This document shows, in pieces, positions 17,475 to 25,553 of a DNA stretch of 64,000 nucleotides (the stretch's first letter is position 1; each line of letters opens with the position of its first letter). Source of the DNA: Jatrophihabitans telluris (GTDB lineage Bacteria > Actinomycetota > Actinomycetes > Mycobacteriales > Jatrophihabitantaceae). Below the pieces are notes generated by a model. It had not been told where the DNA came from and made no database searches. It was given only the letters and a program-made list of their open reading frames with translations. A program made the position numbers and the translations under genes. Location of the stretch: NCBI RefSeq assembly GCF_023516435.1, contig NZ_CP097332.1, positions 62,001-126,000 on the forward strand, read 5' to 3'.

Positions 17475-18182
17475 CTAACGCCGCAGTCCAGCCAGGATCT
17501 CCAGCTCGCGTTTGTCGTCCAGGGCCGAACCGACGGCGACAACCCGAGCCCCCGCGCGCAGGAAGACCTCGGCGTTCGCGGCCGATATCCCGCCGGTGGC
17601 GACGAAGTTCATCGTGGGGAACGGGCCCTGCATCGCTTGAAACCATGCGGGTCCGAGCACCGAGGCGGGAAAGGCCTTGAGCCAGCGCACGCCGATACGC
17701 TGCGCCAGCTGGATCTCCGAAGCGGTCGCCACGCCCGGCAGGTTCGGCAGTCCGGCAGTGAGCGAGGCGGTCACCACCGTCGGGTCCAGCCCGGGGCTCA
17801 CGGTGAATTGCGCACCGGCCTCGGCGGCCATCCTCACCTGGCCCGGGTCCAGGACGGTGCCTGCTCCGACGCGGAGCCCGCGCTCGCGGCCGGCGGCCAC
17901 GACCAGTCGCAAGGCAGCCACGGCCTCGTCGCTCTGGATGGGTACCTCGACCAACTGCACGCCCAGGTCCCAGGCACGCACGGCCAGTTCCAGCGTTCGC
18001 GACGGAGAATAGCCCCGCAGAATGGCCATAACGGGGTGCCGAGCCAACGCCGCGGTGAACCAGTCCGCCGCAGGTGTCGGCTCCGCCGCAGGTGTCGGCT
18101 CCGCCGCAGGTGTCGGCTCCGCCGCGGGTGCCGGCTCCGCCGCGGGTGCCGGCTCCGCTGCGGGTCGCGCTGCGCTCACCAT
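17475..18182 (-). CDS. KDPG/KDPGal aldolase family protein (Entner-Doudoroff aldolase)
   Basis: About 235 residues from ATG 18182, with GGGGGA seven bases upstream; a GTG at 18212 would add ten residues. The aldolase core begins near residue 42 after an Ala-Glu-Pro repeat tail. ILRGYSP, the acid/base Glu in VEVPIQS, GAGTVLDPGQV, FTVSPGLDP and the Schiff-base lysine in WLKAFPAS match Eda. It cleaves 2-keto-3-deoxy-6-phospho sugar acids to pyruvate and a triose phosphate, or a relative of that. The N-terminal low-complexity tail is unusual for this family. Confidence 0.88.
   Translation of the reverse strand: MVSAARPAAEPAPAAEPAPAAEPTPAAEPTPAAEPTPAADWFTAALARHPVMAILRGYSPSRTLELAVRAWDLGVQLVEVPIQSDEAVAALRLVVAAGRERGLRVGAGTVLDPGQVRMAAEAGAQFTVSPGLDPTVVTASLTAGLPNLPGVATASEIQLAQRIGVRWLKAFPASVLGPAWFQAMQGPFPTMNFVATGGISAANAEVFLRAGARVVAVGSALDDKRELEILAGLRR
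18067..18156 (-). repeat. Five tandem 18-bp units in the aldolase N-terminus
   Basis: Five consecutive 18-bp units (three GCCGCAGGTGTCGGCTCC, two GCCGCGGGTGCCGGCTCC) encode Ala-Ala-Glu-Pro-Thr-Pro or -Ala-Pro on the minus strand. The identity within each subtype points to recent slippage expansion. Confidence 0.9.
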
Positions 18183-18362
18183 GTGCTCATCCCCCGTCTG
18201 CCCGGTCTCCACCTTGCCACCTGTGCCGGTACGGCCGGTAGAGCGGATAGGGCCGATGGGGACGGGTGGGGCAGCGCCCCTCGTACCTGGGCGAAGGTAG
18301 TTGTACGTTCACAGAAGGGACTCCGACGTAGGAGAGTCCGATCGAGAGGATGAGGAATACCC

Positions 18363-18905
18363 ATGTCCGGAAACGACTTCTTCGCGCGACTGCCCGACAA
18401 GCCCTGGTTCACCGTGACCAGCACCGACGCGACCGACGGTCAGCCGTTCGCGCCGGCCCAGATGTCCGGTGCCTTCGGCGTGCCCGGCGGCGAGGACGTC
18501 TCGCCGCACCTGTCGTGGTCCGGCTTCCCGGCAGAGACGAAAAGCTTCGCCGTCACCATCCATGACCCCGACGCCCCGACCGGCTCGGGCTTCTGGCACT
18601 GGGCCGTCGCCGACATTCCCGCCTCGGTGACCGAGCTGGGCAGCGGAGCCGGCGAGTCTTCGGGAGCCGCGCTGCCCGATGGCGCGTTCCAGCTGCGCAA
18701 CGACGGAGGCGCAGCCGGCTTCATCGGGGCCGCCCCACCGGCCGGCCACGGCGAACACCGTTACTTCATCGTCGTCCACGCCCTGGACGTCGAGAGCCTG
18801 GGCGTCCCCCAGGACGCCAGCCCGGCATTCCTCGGATTCAACATCACGAGTCACGTCCTGGCTCGCGCCGTCATCACGCCCACTGCGGAGATTCCGGGCG
18901 ACTGA
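18363..18905 (+). CDS. YbhB/YbcL-type PEBP-family protein
   Basis: A 180-residue cytosolic protein from ATG 18363 with GAGGATGAGG upstream. The phosphatidylethanolamine-binding (RKIP-like) fold shows in [32 protein letters not shown] and [18 protein letters not shown], with the ligand-pocket residues Asp and His preserved. The biochemical role of bacterial PEBPs is unknown. Divergent from the aldolase gene; an imperfect GGACTC...GAGTCC inverted repeat lies just upstream (around 18319-18340) and could be an operator. Confidence 0.9.
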   Translation: MSGNDFFARLPDKPWFTVTSTDATDGQPFAPAQMSGAFGVPGGEDVSPHLSWSGFPAETKSFAVTIHDPDAPTGSGFWHWAVADIPASVTELGSGAGESSGAALPDGAFQLRNDGGAAGFIGAAPPAGHGEHRYFIVVHALDVESLGVPQDASPAFLGFNITSHVLARAVITPTAEIPGD

Positions 18906-18966
18906 GCCCCGATCGAGGGTGCCGCTACTCCGTTACAGGCGGTTGATCGGCCGATGAGAACCTGGA

Positions 18967-19008
18967 GGGGTGCTGGCCTGCCGAGCGGCCAGCCCCTTTC
19001 AGCACCCC
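18967..19008 (+). terminator. Hairpin, probable terminator after the PEBP gene
   Basis: GGGGTGCTG at 18967-18975 pairs perfectly with CAGCACCCC at 19000-19008, with an inner GGCC/GGCC helix. There is no U-tract, which is common for actinobacterial terminators. It separates the PEBP gene from the riboswitch. Confidence 0.55.
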
Positions 19009-19032
19009 CGCCGATCCGTCCCCTAGAGTGAT

Positions 19033-19148
19033 CGGTGAACGGGAGTAGTCCCTCTGAGCCATCCTGCTGACTGTCGACACACTGGCCGGCGCGAGCCGTC
19101 CCGGCATTCAGGGCCTGAGCAATTCGGGCTGGACGAGACGTTCGGACA
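19033..19148 (+). ncRNA. yybP-ykoY manganese riboswitch (probable)
   Basis: The leader holds GGGAGTAG at 19041, GTCGACACAC around 19073-19082 and GAGACGTTC at 19135-19143, the conserved blocks of the yybP-ykoY Mn2+ aptamer in the correct order. GAACG (19037-19041) can pair with CGTTC (19139-19143) as helix P1. TAGAGT at 19024-19029 is a fitting -10 just upstream. It precedes a GDT1/UPF0016 cation exporter, a gene class often controlled by this riboswitch. Just before the start codon, GAGA and TCTC flank the Shine-Dalgarno GGG, so translational control by occlusion is plausible. Confidence 0.78.
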
Positions 19149-19232
19149 TCGCCAGCCTCGGCTGCCGGTTTCCGGATGCTCGGTTCCCGACCTCGCAGCC
19201 CGGACCGGCGGCCCCGACCCGAGAGGGTTCTC

Positions 19233-19835
19233 GTGCTCGACTTCGCTGTGATCGCCACGGTCTTCGTGCTGATCTTCGTAGGAGAACTTCCCGACAAGAC
19301 CGCTGTGGCCGGCCTGGTGCTGGGCACCCGGTTCCCCGCGCGGTGGGTGTTCGCCGGCATCGCCGCCGCCTTCCTCACCCACGTCGTCATCGCCGTGGCG
19401 GCCGGTTCGTTGATATCGCTGCTCCCGCGTCGCCCGGTCGAGGCCATCGTGGCGGTGCTGTTCCTGCTGGGTGCGGTCCTGATCTGGCGCGAGGGCCGTC
19501 ACGATGAGGAGGAACTGGAAGCCGAGGAGGAGGCCGCGGTCGGCACCGTGCCCGCGACCGCCGGCTTCTGGAAGGTCGCCTCGCTCGGCTACGGGGTGAT
19601 CTTCCTGGCTGAATGGGGCGACCTCACCCAGATCCTCACGGCGAATCTGGCCGCGAAGTACCACGACCCGATCTCGGTGGGCATCGGCGCCGTGCTGGGG
19701 CTGTGGACCGTCGGCCTGCTCGCCATCCTCGGCGGCCGGACATTACTGAAGGTGCTGCCGATCCGGTGGATCACCCGGATCGCCGCCGTGGTCATGCTGG
19801 CGCTGGCGGCCTTCAGCTTCACCCAAGCCCTGTAA
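19233..19835 (+). CDS. TMEM165/GDT1 (UPF0016) family manganese/calcium exporter
   Basis: A 200-residue membrane protein from GTG 19233, with GAGAGGG five bases upstream; an in-frame ATG at 19176 lies in the leader and lacks the fit. Both family signatures are present: GELPDKT near residue 17 and AEWGDLTQ near residue 125, in two inverted three-helix halves joined by an acidic loop (EEELEAEEEAA). Family members export Mn2+ or exchange Ca2+/Mn2+ for protons. The upstream Mn riboswitch supports a manganese-export role. Confidence 0.9.
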   Translation: MLDFAVIATVFVLIFVGELPDKTAVAGLVLGTRFPARWVFAGIAAAFLTHVVIAVAAGSLISLLPRRPVEAIVAVLFLLGAVLIWREGRHDEEELEAEEEAAVGTVPATAGFWKVASLGYGVIFLAEWGDLTQILTANLAAKYHDPISVGIGAVLGLWTVGLLAILGGRTLLKVLPIRWITRIAAVVMLALAAFSFTQAL

Positions 19836-19837
19836 GC

Positions 19838-19901
19838 GCATAGTGCGGCCCGAACTTTGGTCGGCGACCGGCGTGTCGCCAAAGTTCGGGCCGCACTATG
19901 C
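19838..19901. repeat. 64-bp perfect inverted-repeat element, copy 1
   Basis: Two 23-bp arms (beginning GCATAGTGCGGCCCGAAC) are exact reverse complements around an 18-base loop. It starts two bases after the GDT1 stop and ends 40 bases from the adh stop, so it could act as a bidirectional terminator. An identical copy in the same orientation lies at 20997-21060. Confidence 0.95.
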
Positions 19902-19941
19902 ATCGACGGAGCAGGAAAAGAGCGACAGGGTGGGCGGGCCG

Positions 19942-20961
19942 TCAGTCGGTGGTGAGAACCATGCGGAAGCGGGCCTGGCCGGACAGCATCCGTTCGAAGG
20001 CGGACTGAGCCTGCTCCAGCGGGACCTGCTCGACCCAGGCACGAACGCCGGACTGGGCCGCGAACTGCAGGGTGTGCTCGGTGTCCAGCGCGATGCCCGA
20101 GGCGTGACCGTAGATCTTGCGCGAACCTCCCAGCAGCTGAAGCCCGGTGACCTGCAAGGCCTCCGGGGTGGCCCCCACGATGATCAGTTCGCCGCGCCGG
20201 GCGAGCCCGTCGATGGTGGCCGACATGGCATCGGCGTTCGTGACCGTGGCCAGCACGACCTTGGCGCCGCCGAGGGCCTGCAAGGATTCGGCCACGTTCT
20301 GCGAGGTGCTGTCGATGTATTCCTCGGCCCCGAGTTCCTTGGCCAGCGGACCCTTGTCGGCCCCGCGGGCGATCGCAACGGGGCGAAAGCCCATCGCGGC
20401 GGCGAACTGCACTCCGAGGTGTCCGAGTCCGCCCACGCCGAGAATTGCCACCACATCACCCGGGCGGGCGGCGCTGCGCCGCAGTGCGTTGAAGACGGTC
20501 ACGCCTGCGCAGGCCAGCGGAGCGGCCTCGACGGAGGTCAGCTCGTCAGGGATCCGGGCCAGGGCGATCGCCGGCACGATCACCTGATCGGCGTACCCGC
20601 CGGGGTAGGCGACGCCGGGAATCTGCAGGTGCGGGCAGTTGACCCCGTCGCCCTCTCGGCACGCCTCGCAGTAGCCGTCACTGCCCCCGTACCAGCCGAC
20701 CGCGACGCGCTGACCGACTTCGAAGCCCTCCACGTGCTCGCCGAGGGCGTCGATCCGGCCCGCGATCTCGTGGCCGGTGGTGCAGGGAAAGGTCACGCCC
20801 GGCAGGTGCCCGGCGGTGATCATGTCGTCGGAATGGCAGATCCCGCACGCCTCGACGGCGATCCGGACCTGGCCCGGTCCGGGGTTACGCGACTCGACGT
20901 GGACAAGGGAGAACCCGTCGCCAGGAGCGGCGACCTGCATGGAGCGGTAGGTATCAGTCAT
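19942..20961 (-). CDS. Zinc-dependent alcohol dehydrogenase
   Basis: A 339-residue MDR-family enzyme; MTDTYRSMQVAAPG at ATG 20961 fits the family, and CAGAGT ends six bases before it. Catalytic zinc ligands are visible in CGICHSDDM and GHEIAGRI. The structural zinc lobe reads GYCEACREGDGVNC, with three of the four usual cysteines. GVGGLGHLGVQFAAAMG is the NAD(P) Rossmann motif. It oxidises alcohols or reduces aldehydes in the cytosol. The gene is bracketed by the two identical 64-bp inverted repeats and looks like a self-contained unit. Confidence 0.92.
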   Translation of the reverse strand: MTDTYRSMQVAAPGDGFSLVHVESRNPGPGQVRIAVEACGICHSDDMITAGHLPGVTFPCTTGHEIAGRIDALGEHVEGFEVGQRVAVGWYGGSDGYCEACREGDGVNCPHLQIPGVAYPGGYADQVIVPAIALARIPDELTSVEAAPLACAGVTVFNALRRSAARPGDVVAILGVGGLGHLGVQFAAAMGFRPVAIARGADKGPLAKELGAEEYIDSTSQNVAESLQALGGAKVVLATVTNADAMSATIDGLARRGELIIVGATPEALQVTGLQLLGGSRKIYGHASGIALDTEHTLQFAAQSGVRAWVEQVPLEQAQSAFERMLSGQARFRMVLTTD

Positions 20962-20996
20962 GCTTCCACTCTGCCTGCTCCCGGCGCCCGATGTAG

Positions 20997-21060
20997 GCAT
21001 AGTGCGGCCCGAACTTTGGTCGGCGACCGGCGTGTCGCCAAAGTTCGGGCCGCACTATGC
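20997..21060. repeat. 64-bp perfect inverted-repeat element, copy 2
   Basis: Identical in all 64 bases, loop included, and in the same orientation as copy 1. It lies 35 bases upstream of the adh start and upstream of the divergent gene at 21131, a place where a simple terminator is not needed. No target-site duplication is evident around either copy. Confidence 0.95.
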
Positions 21061-21130
21061 ACTTGTCGGCCGACCCGCACGGTACGGGCTTTTGCGCTGA
21101 CCGCACGGCACCGGCTCTAGCGTCGGGCCC

Positions 21131-21721
21131 ATGGACCCGTTGCAGACCGCTGATCTTCTCCGTCCGGTGCTGAGTGAGCTCACCGAGGTGGTGGGCGGCG
21201 TCAAGCAATCCCAGCTTTCGGACCCGACCCCGTGTTCGGAGCGGGACGTGGCCGAGCTGCGCAGGCACGTCGTCGGGTGGTTGAGCGCGTTCTCCGGCGG
21301 CTTCGCCGATCCCGAGGGCAAGGCGCCGATGGCCGATCTGGACGGGTACACCGCTCCGGACGATCCCGCCGCCGCGGTCGCTGCGGCAGCGCGGGAGCTG
21401 GACACCGCCGTGCGTTCTGGCGCGGCGGAGCGGCCACTGACGTTGGGTGAGTCCGCAATGCCGGCCGACATGGCGTTGTCCATGATCCTGTGGGAGTACC
21501 TGGTGCACGGCTGGGATCTGGCCCGCGCGACCGGACAGAACTGGTCCCCGTCGGCCGCCGCCGCGCAGGCCGCGCTCGACTTCGCCCCGGGCATGCTCAC
21601 GGCGGACTACCAAGGCGAGGGAAAGGCCTTCGGTCCGCCCGTCGAAGTACCGGAGGGCGCTCCTCCGCTGGATCGCCTGGTCGGTCTGTCCGGTCGGGAT
21701 CCGTCCTGGCGGGCGGGCTGA
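21131..21721 (+). CDS. TIGR03086-like DinB/mycothiol-dependent metal-binding protein
   Basis: A 196-residue protein from ATG 21131; TAGCGT at 21118-21123 ends seven bases upstream, so the mRNA is probably leaderless. The four-helix DinB-like fold shows in DPTPCSERDVAELRRHVVGWL near residue 38 and LWEYLVHGWDLARATGQ near residue 120, whose His residues are the metal ligands of the mycothiol maleylpyruvate isomerase N-domain family. Members are mycothiol-S-transferase-like; substrate unknown. Its stop meets that of the convergent CGNR gene with one base between. Confidence 0.83.
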   Translation: MDPLQTADLLRPVLSELTEVVGGVKQSQLSDPTPCSERDVAELRRHVVGWLSAFSGGFADPEGKAPMADLDGYTAPDDPAAAVAAAARELDTAVRSGAAERPLTLGESAMPADMALSMILWEYLVHGWDLARATGQNWSPSAAAAQAALDFAPGMLTADYQGEGKAFGPPVEVPEGAPPLDRLVGLSGRDPSWRAG

Positions 21722-21722
21722 C

Positions 21723-22289
21723 TCAGCCCGCTTGTTCGCGGCGGCGGGCCCGGTAGGCCGCCACATTGGCCCGGTTGCCGCACCCCCGGTCGCAGAATCG
21801 GCGGGAGGAGTTCTTCGACAGATCGACGAGGACGTCCTCGCAGTCCTCCGCGGCGCAGGTGCGCAGCCGGCCCAGTTCGTCCATCCTGATCACATCGACG
21901 AACGCCATCGCGGCCTCCACGGCCATGCGTTGCGCCAGCGGAGCCGCCGAATCGGTGGCGTGCAGGTGGTAGTCCCACTGATCGTGCTTCACCAACTGCG
22001 GCAGCGCGCGCGCCTCGGTCAGTAGCCGGTTGACGATCTGCACGGCCTGGTCGAGGTCGGCGTCCCACAACGGCCGCAGCCGCACCCGGAGCGCGCGGAC
22101 CTCCGCCAGCTCGGCCTCGCGCGCGGCCGAGCCGACCGCCCGCGAGCCCGTCCACTCCCAGGTGCGCACGAACTCGTCGAGCCGGGCCGTGTCGGGCAGT
22201 TCTTCGCTTCCGGACAACCGGTCCGGCGAGGTGTTCACCAGCGCGGCGGCGCCGGCCAGCGCCACTTCGGTGTCATGGGCAAAAAGCAA
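21723..22289 (-). CDS. CGNR zinc-finger transcriptional regulator
   Basis: A 188-residue protein. The frame is open further upstream, but AAGGAG precedes TTG 22289 with ideal spacing, and LFAHDTEVALAGAAALVNT is the usual start of the family (an ABATE domain). The C-terminus carries the CGNR finger: CAAEDCEDVLVDLSKN then RRFCDRGCGNRANVAAYRAR, likely DNA-binding. It is divergent from the EamA exporter and may regulate it. The family's ligands are mostly unknown. Confidence 0.87.
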   Translation of the reverse strand: MLFAHDTEVALAGAAALVNTSPDRLSGSEELPDTARLDEFVRTWEWTGSRAVGSAAREAELAEVRALRVRLRPLWDADLDQAVQIVNRLLTEARALPQLVKHDQWDYHLHATDSAAPLAQRMAVEAAMAFVDVIRMDELGRLRTCAAEDCEDVLVDLSKNSSRRFCDRGCGNRANVAAYRARRREQAG

Positions 22290-22329
22290 CTTGACTCCTT
22301 TCGCACCCGGGCCTAGCGTCGGTCCTGTA

Positions 22330-22395
22330 ATGATCGTAAACCTCTTTGCTCCTGTCATCACCGCGGAGCGTCGCACCTGGAGTCGGTATTCATGA
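22330..22395 (+). CDS. Possible 21-residue leader peptide upstream of the EamA gene
   Basis: ATG 22330 opens a 21-codon frame (MIVNLFAPVITAERRTWSRY then Ser) whose TGA (22393-22395) overlaps the ATG of the exporter gene as ATGA. TAGCGT (22314-22319) ends ten bases upstream. The overlap would couple translation of the exporter to the peptide. It may also be chance, since the exporter has its own GGAG at 22387 region. No homology is claimed. Confidence 0.35.
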   Translation: MIVNLFAPVITAERRTWSRYS

Positions 22396-23384
22396 GCGAA
22401 CAGCCCGGTAGCACCGCAACCGCGGAACCGACCGGTGTTACCGCAACCGTGAAGACGCGTCTCAGCGGCGGGACCGCGCTCGCGTACGGGTCAGGTTTCG
22501 CCCTGCTGTCCGCGGCCACCTTCGGCACGTCGGGCAGCTTCGCGACATCGCTGATGGGCGCGGGCTGGAGTTCAGGCGCCGCGGTCACCGTGCGGATCAC
22601 CGTCGCCGCGCTTGTCCTGGCGCTGCCCGGGGCGTACCAGCTGCGCGGCAAGTGGGCGGCGGTCTGGCGGGAGCGGTGGTCGCTCGCGCTGTACGGCCTC
22701 GTCGCGGTTGCGGGCTGTCAGCTGTTCTTCTTCAACGCCGTCAACCACCTCTCGGTCGGCGTGGCGTTGCTCCTGGAGTACTCGGGCACCCTGCTCGTCG
22801 TCCTGTGGCTGTGGGCGAGCCAGGGCAAACGACCGAGTCGGACGACCGCACTCGGCATCGCCGCCTCGGTCCTCGGCCTCGTCCTCGTGCTGCAGATCTG
22901 GAACGAGCGGCAACTGGACCTCGTCGGCCTGGCCTGGGGCCTGGCCGCGGCCGTCGGGCTGGCCGTGTTCTTCGTGATCTCGGCGCGTACCGACAGCGAA
23001 CTGCCGCCGGTGGCCAGCGCCTGGGTCGGGATGAGCGTGGGTGCGTTGGCCTTGGCTGCCAGCGCGGCGGTCGGGGTGCTGCCGCTGCACGCCTCCACCC
23101 GGCCGGTGACCCTCGCCGGGACGCAGCTGAGCTGGCTGGTCTCCGTTGCGGGCCTGTCCCTCGTGGCCGCCGTCGTCGCCTACTGCGCGGGGATCTCGGC
23201 CGCGCGCCGGCTCGGGGCGACGGTCGCGTCCTTCTTCGGGCTCACCGAGGTCCTCTTCGCGGTCTTCTTCGCGTGGGTCCTGTTGTCGGAGAAGCCATCG
23301 GGCATCCAGGCGGTCGGCGGTCTTGCCGTGCTGGTCGGCATCGCCCTCATCCAGCTCGGTGAACGCGGCGCGCCGACCCACTGA
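22392..23384 (+). CDS. EamA/DMT-superfamily exporter
   Basis: A 330-residue inner-membrane protein with ten hydrophobic segments in two EamA repeats. After an N-tail (to ~30), LLSAATFGTSGSFATSLMGAGWSS begins repeat one, and the second half ends FFGLTEVLFAVFFAWVLLSEKPSGIQAVGGLAVLVGI, a typical RhaT/EamA ending. Such proteins export amino acids or other metabolites. It is divergent from the CGNR regulator gene. Confidence 0.9.
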   Translation: MSEQPGSTATAEPTGVTATVKTRLSGGTALAYGSGFALLSAATFGTSGSFATSLMGAGWSSGAAVTVRITVAALVLALPGAYQLRGKWAAVWRERWSLALYGLVAVAGCQLFFFNAVNHLSVGVALLLEYSGTLLVVLWLWASQGKRPSRTTALGIAASVLGLVLVLQIWNERQLDLVGLAWGLAAAVGLAVFFVISARTDSELPPVASAWVGMSVGALALAASAAVGVLPLHASTRPVTLAGTQLSWLVSVAGLSLVAAVVAYCAGISAARRLGATVASFFGLTEVLFAVFFAWVLLSEKPSGIQAVGGLAVLVGIALIQLGERGAPTH

Positions 23385-23407
23385 GGCGTCGGGCCACCGC
23401 GGGCGCA

Positions 23408-24445
23408 TCAGTCCGGGACGAGCCAGGCGTTCAGTTCCACGAGGCCGCGCGGTTGACTCTCGGCGATCCGGGCGAGCTGCTCGGTGACGAAGGCGAGTTG
23501 CACGTCGATGACGGGCGAACCGTCGCGCGTCAGGCCCTGGCCGGTGGCGTACAGCCCGCTTCCCGGAAACGCACCCTCGGTGGGCGGTGCGAAGGCTTTC
23601 TGCGCCGAGTCGATCTCGGCCCGGGAGTAGGGCGAGGTGTGGGTGCACAGGCGGTCACCGTAGGTCGGTCGGAGCGCGGCATCCGCAGCCGACGGGTGTC
23701 CCGCCGTGAGGACGTAGGCCACGACGGCGGTGCGGGACGGCCGAAGGATGGCCACCTGGACAACGTCGGCCGGGTGCCTTTCCTGATAGGACGTGGCCGC
23801 GCGGAGGTCATCGGCCAAGTTGATCGGGCCGCCCCGGGGCCAGCCGCCGGCCGGTGCCGGACAGGGCGGGATGTCGAATCGGCTGCTGGGGACGAGTCCG
23901 TACGCCGGGACCCGGGACTGGCTCGTGACTGTCACCGCGCCGGCGGCGTACCGGCCGGAAATCCGGGCTGTTCCGGCGATGGTGCCGCCCACGGCGAGGC
24001 GACCGGTGAGCTGATCGAGGTTCGCGCCGTGCAGGTCGACCCCGATCGGGCAGTACTTGGCCGGTTGTGGCGGCCCGGCGGTTCCAGTGGCCGCCTCAGC
24101 GGCCGGAGCGCACCAGCGCACCGGATGCCCGGGCACCGACACCACCTCGCCGGTGGCGGTGACGGACTGGCCGTCGTGCAGGATCAGGGCGCGGTAGTCC
24201 GCCCGCGTGCGTTGCGTCGGATCCGTGGGTGCCGCTGAGGACGGCGGGCTCGCCGGGGTCGGGTGGCGTGTCTGCCCGCCGGTGGCTGACTGTTGGGCAG
24301 CGGTTCGGGCGGCGGTTCGAGGGGCGGTTCGGGGGGCGGTGGACGACGAGGGCTGCGCGGCGCAAGCGCTCAGCACGATCAGCGGAAGAACAGCCAGCGC
24401 CCAGCCGGCCGTGGTGTTCCGGGAGCGGAACGGCGACACAGTCAT
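23408..24445 (-). CDS. Putative lipoprotein of unknown function
   Basis: A 345-residue protein from ATG 24445. The frame continues upstream only into the repeat array, so the longer version is an artefact. MTVSPFRSRNT, a hydrophobic stretch and LSACAAQ give a lipoprotein signal peptide with Cys at about residue 28, followed by a low-complexity Thr/Ala/Arg stretch (PRTAPRTAARTAA). The C-terminal domain has four Cys (WCAP, YCPI, PPCP, LCTH) that may form disulfides outside the membrane. I do not recognise the domain. Confidence 0.75.
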   Translation of the reverse strand: MTVSPFRSRNTTAGWALAVLPLIVLSACAAQPSSSTAPRTAPRTAARTAAQQSATGGQTRHPTPASPPSSAAPTDPTQRTRADYRALILHDGQSVTATGEVVSVPGHPVRWCAPAAEAATGTAGPPQPAKYCPIGVDLHGANLDQLTGRLAVGGTIAGTARISGRYAAGAVTVTSQSRVPAYGLVPSSRFDIPPCPAPAGGWPRGGPINLADDLRAATSYQERHPADVVQVAILRPSRTAVVAYVLTAGHPSAADAALRPTYGDRLCTHTSPYSRAEIDSAQKAFAPPTEGAFPGSGLYATGQGLTRDGSPVIDVQLAFVTEQLARIAESQPRGLVELNAWLVPD

Positions 24446-24468
24446 ACCGACTTGACGCGGCGACCCCC

Positions 24469-24648
24469 CGTTGACGTTGCCCTCGTTGCGCCCCACCTCC
24501 CGTTGAGGTTGCCCTCGTTGCGCCCCACCTCCCGTTGAGGTTGCCCTCGTTGCGCGCCACCTCCCGTTGAGGTTGCCCTCGTTGCGCGCCACCTCCCGTT
24601 GAGGTTGCCCTCGTTGCGCGCCACCTCCCGTTGAGGTTGCCCTTGTTG
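24469..24648 (-). repeat. 32-bp-period repeat array A (six copies)
   Basis: Six copies of the 20-bp core CGTTGAGGTTGCCCTCGTTG start at 24469, 24501, 24533, 24565, 24597 and 24629, exactly 32 bases apart, with 12-base spacers (CGCCCCACCTCC or CGCGCCACCTCC). The two end copies are variants (TTGACG in the first, CCTTG in the last). The array fills most of the divergent gap between the lipoprotein and protease genes. Related arrays occur at 55265, 56683, 60137 and 62830. Confidence 0.95.
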
Positions 24649-24746
24649 CGCGCCGCAGCGAGTCGTTCGCCCACGCCGGGGGCGGAATCCGTCCTCACCG
24701 GGCCGGGCTACACACAGCCGTCACACTGATTGGCTACCGTCGGCGC

Positions 24747-25553
24747 GTGACGTTGCTGCGCCGCTTCCGCCGCCCACTACTCCCGTTGCTGCTCGCGGTC
24801 ATCGTTCTGGTGACTCTGGTCCTGATGGCCGAACCCGCAGTCGCGGGCAGGCCGCCAGGCACGCCCGTGGCAACGACTTTCCTCGGTGACCCAACGGTGG
24901 CGGCGGTGTTCCGCGACGGCTTGGCCGCCGGGCATGAGTGCACGGCGAGCGTCGTGCGCAGCCCGAGCCGGTCCGTCCTGATCGGGGCCGCTCACTGTTT
25001 CTCGGGCACCGCCGCCGGTGTTCAGGTCGTCCCGGGCTACCACGACGGATTGGCGCCCTACGGGGTCTGGACCGTCACCGCGGCCTACGTGGATCCGGCC
25101 TGGATCGCGAACCAGAACCCGCAACGTGACTGGGTCTTCCTAGTCGTGGCTGCGCAGAAACAGCACGGACGGACAGTTCGGATTCAGGACGTGGTGGGAG
25201 GAAACCTCCCCCTGTTCCGGATCGCGAACCACCAGCGCGTCACCGTGCCTGCCTACGGCGGAGGGATCAACGACCGACCGATCACCTGCACGGTTGCGTC
25301 CTACCGGTTCCAGGGTTATCCGGCCTTCGACTGCGACGGCTACATCGGAGGGACGAGCGGATCCCCGTGGCTGGTCCGCACGCCGGCGGGCTCGGCCGTG
25401 ACCGGTGTGATCGGGGGGCTGCACCAAGGAGGTTGCGTGACCTGGACGTCGTACTCGTCTGTGCTGGGGGCACCAGCCTGGCGGGGCTACCTGCGCGCCA
25501 CCACGAACACGGCACCGGACGTGCTGCCGGTTGCCGGCAGCGACGGCTGCTGA
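24747..25553 (+). CDS. Secreted trypsin-like serine protease
   Basis: A 268-residue protein from GTG 24747; TACCGT (24735-24740) ends six bases upstream, so leaderless. Basic residues and a long hydrophobic segment then AVAGRP form a signal peptide of about 33 residues. The chymotrypsin-fold triad is visible: His in IGAAHCF, Asp in QRDWVFLVV and Ser in GGTSGSPW. Cysteines near the His, in ITCTV and in FDCDG suggest disulfides. It should act outside the cell; target unknown. Confidence 0.87.
   Translation: MTLLRRFRRPLLPLLLAVIVLVTLVLMAEPAVAGRPPGTPVATTFLGDPTVAAVFRDGLAAGHECTASVVRSPSRSVLIGAAHCFSGTAAGVQVVPGYHDGLAPYGVWTVTAAYVDPAWIANQNPQRDWVFLVVAAQKQHGRTVRIQDVVGGNLPLFRIANHQRVTVPAYGGGINDRPITCTVASYRFQGYPAFDCDGYIGGTSGSPWLVRTPAGSAVTGVIGGLHQGGCVTWTSYSSVLGAPAWRGYLRATTNTAPDVLPVAGSDGC

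Noticed and set aside
19838-21060. Insertion sequence or composite transposon
   Set aside because: No transposase is present and no target duplication is seen; I report the repeats only as possible MITE-like elements.
24469-24648. CRISPR array
   Set aside because: Spacers are only 12 bases and nearly identical within each array, the core is 20 bases, and no cas gene is present in the window.
24442-24698. Small proteins with NEGNLNG repeats on the minus strand of the repeat arrays
   Set aside because: They arise because the array has no stops on that strand; the 32-bp period shifts the frame with each unit, so no stable protein repeat is encoded.
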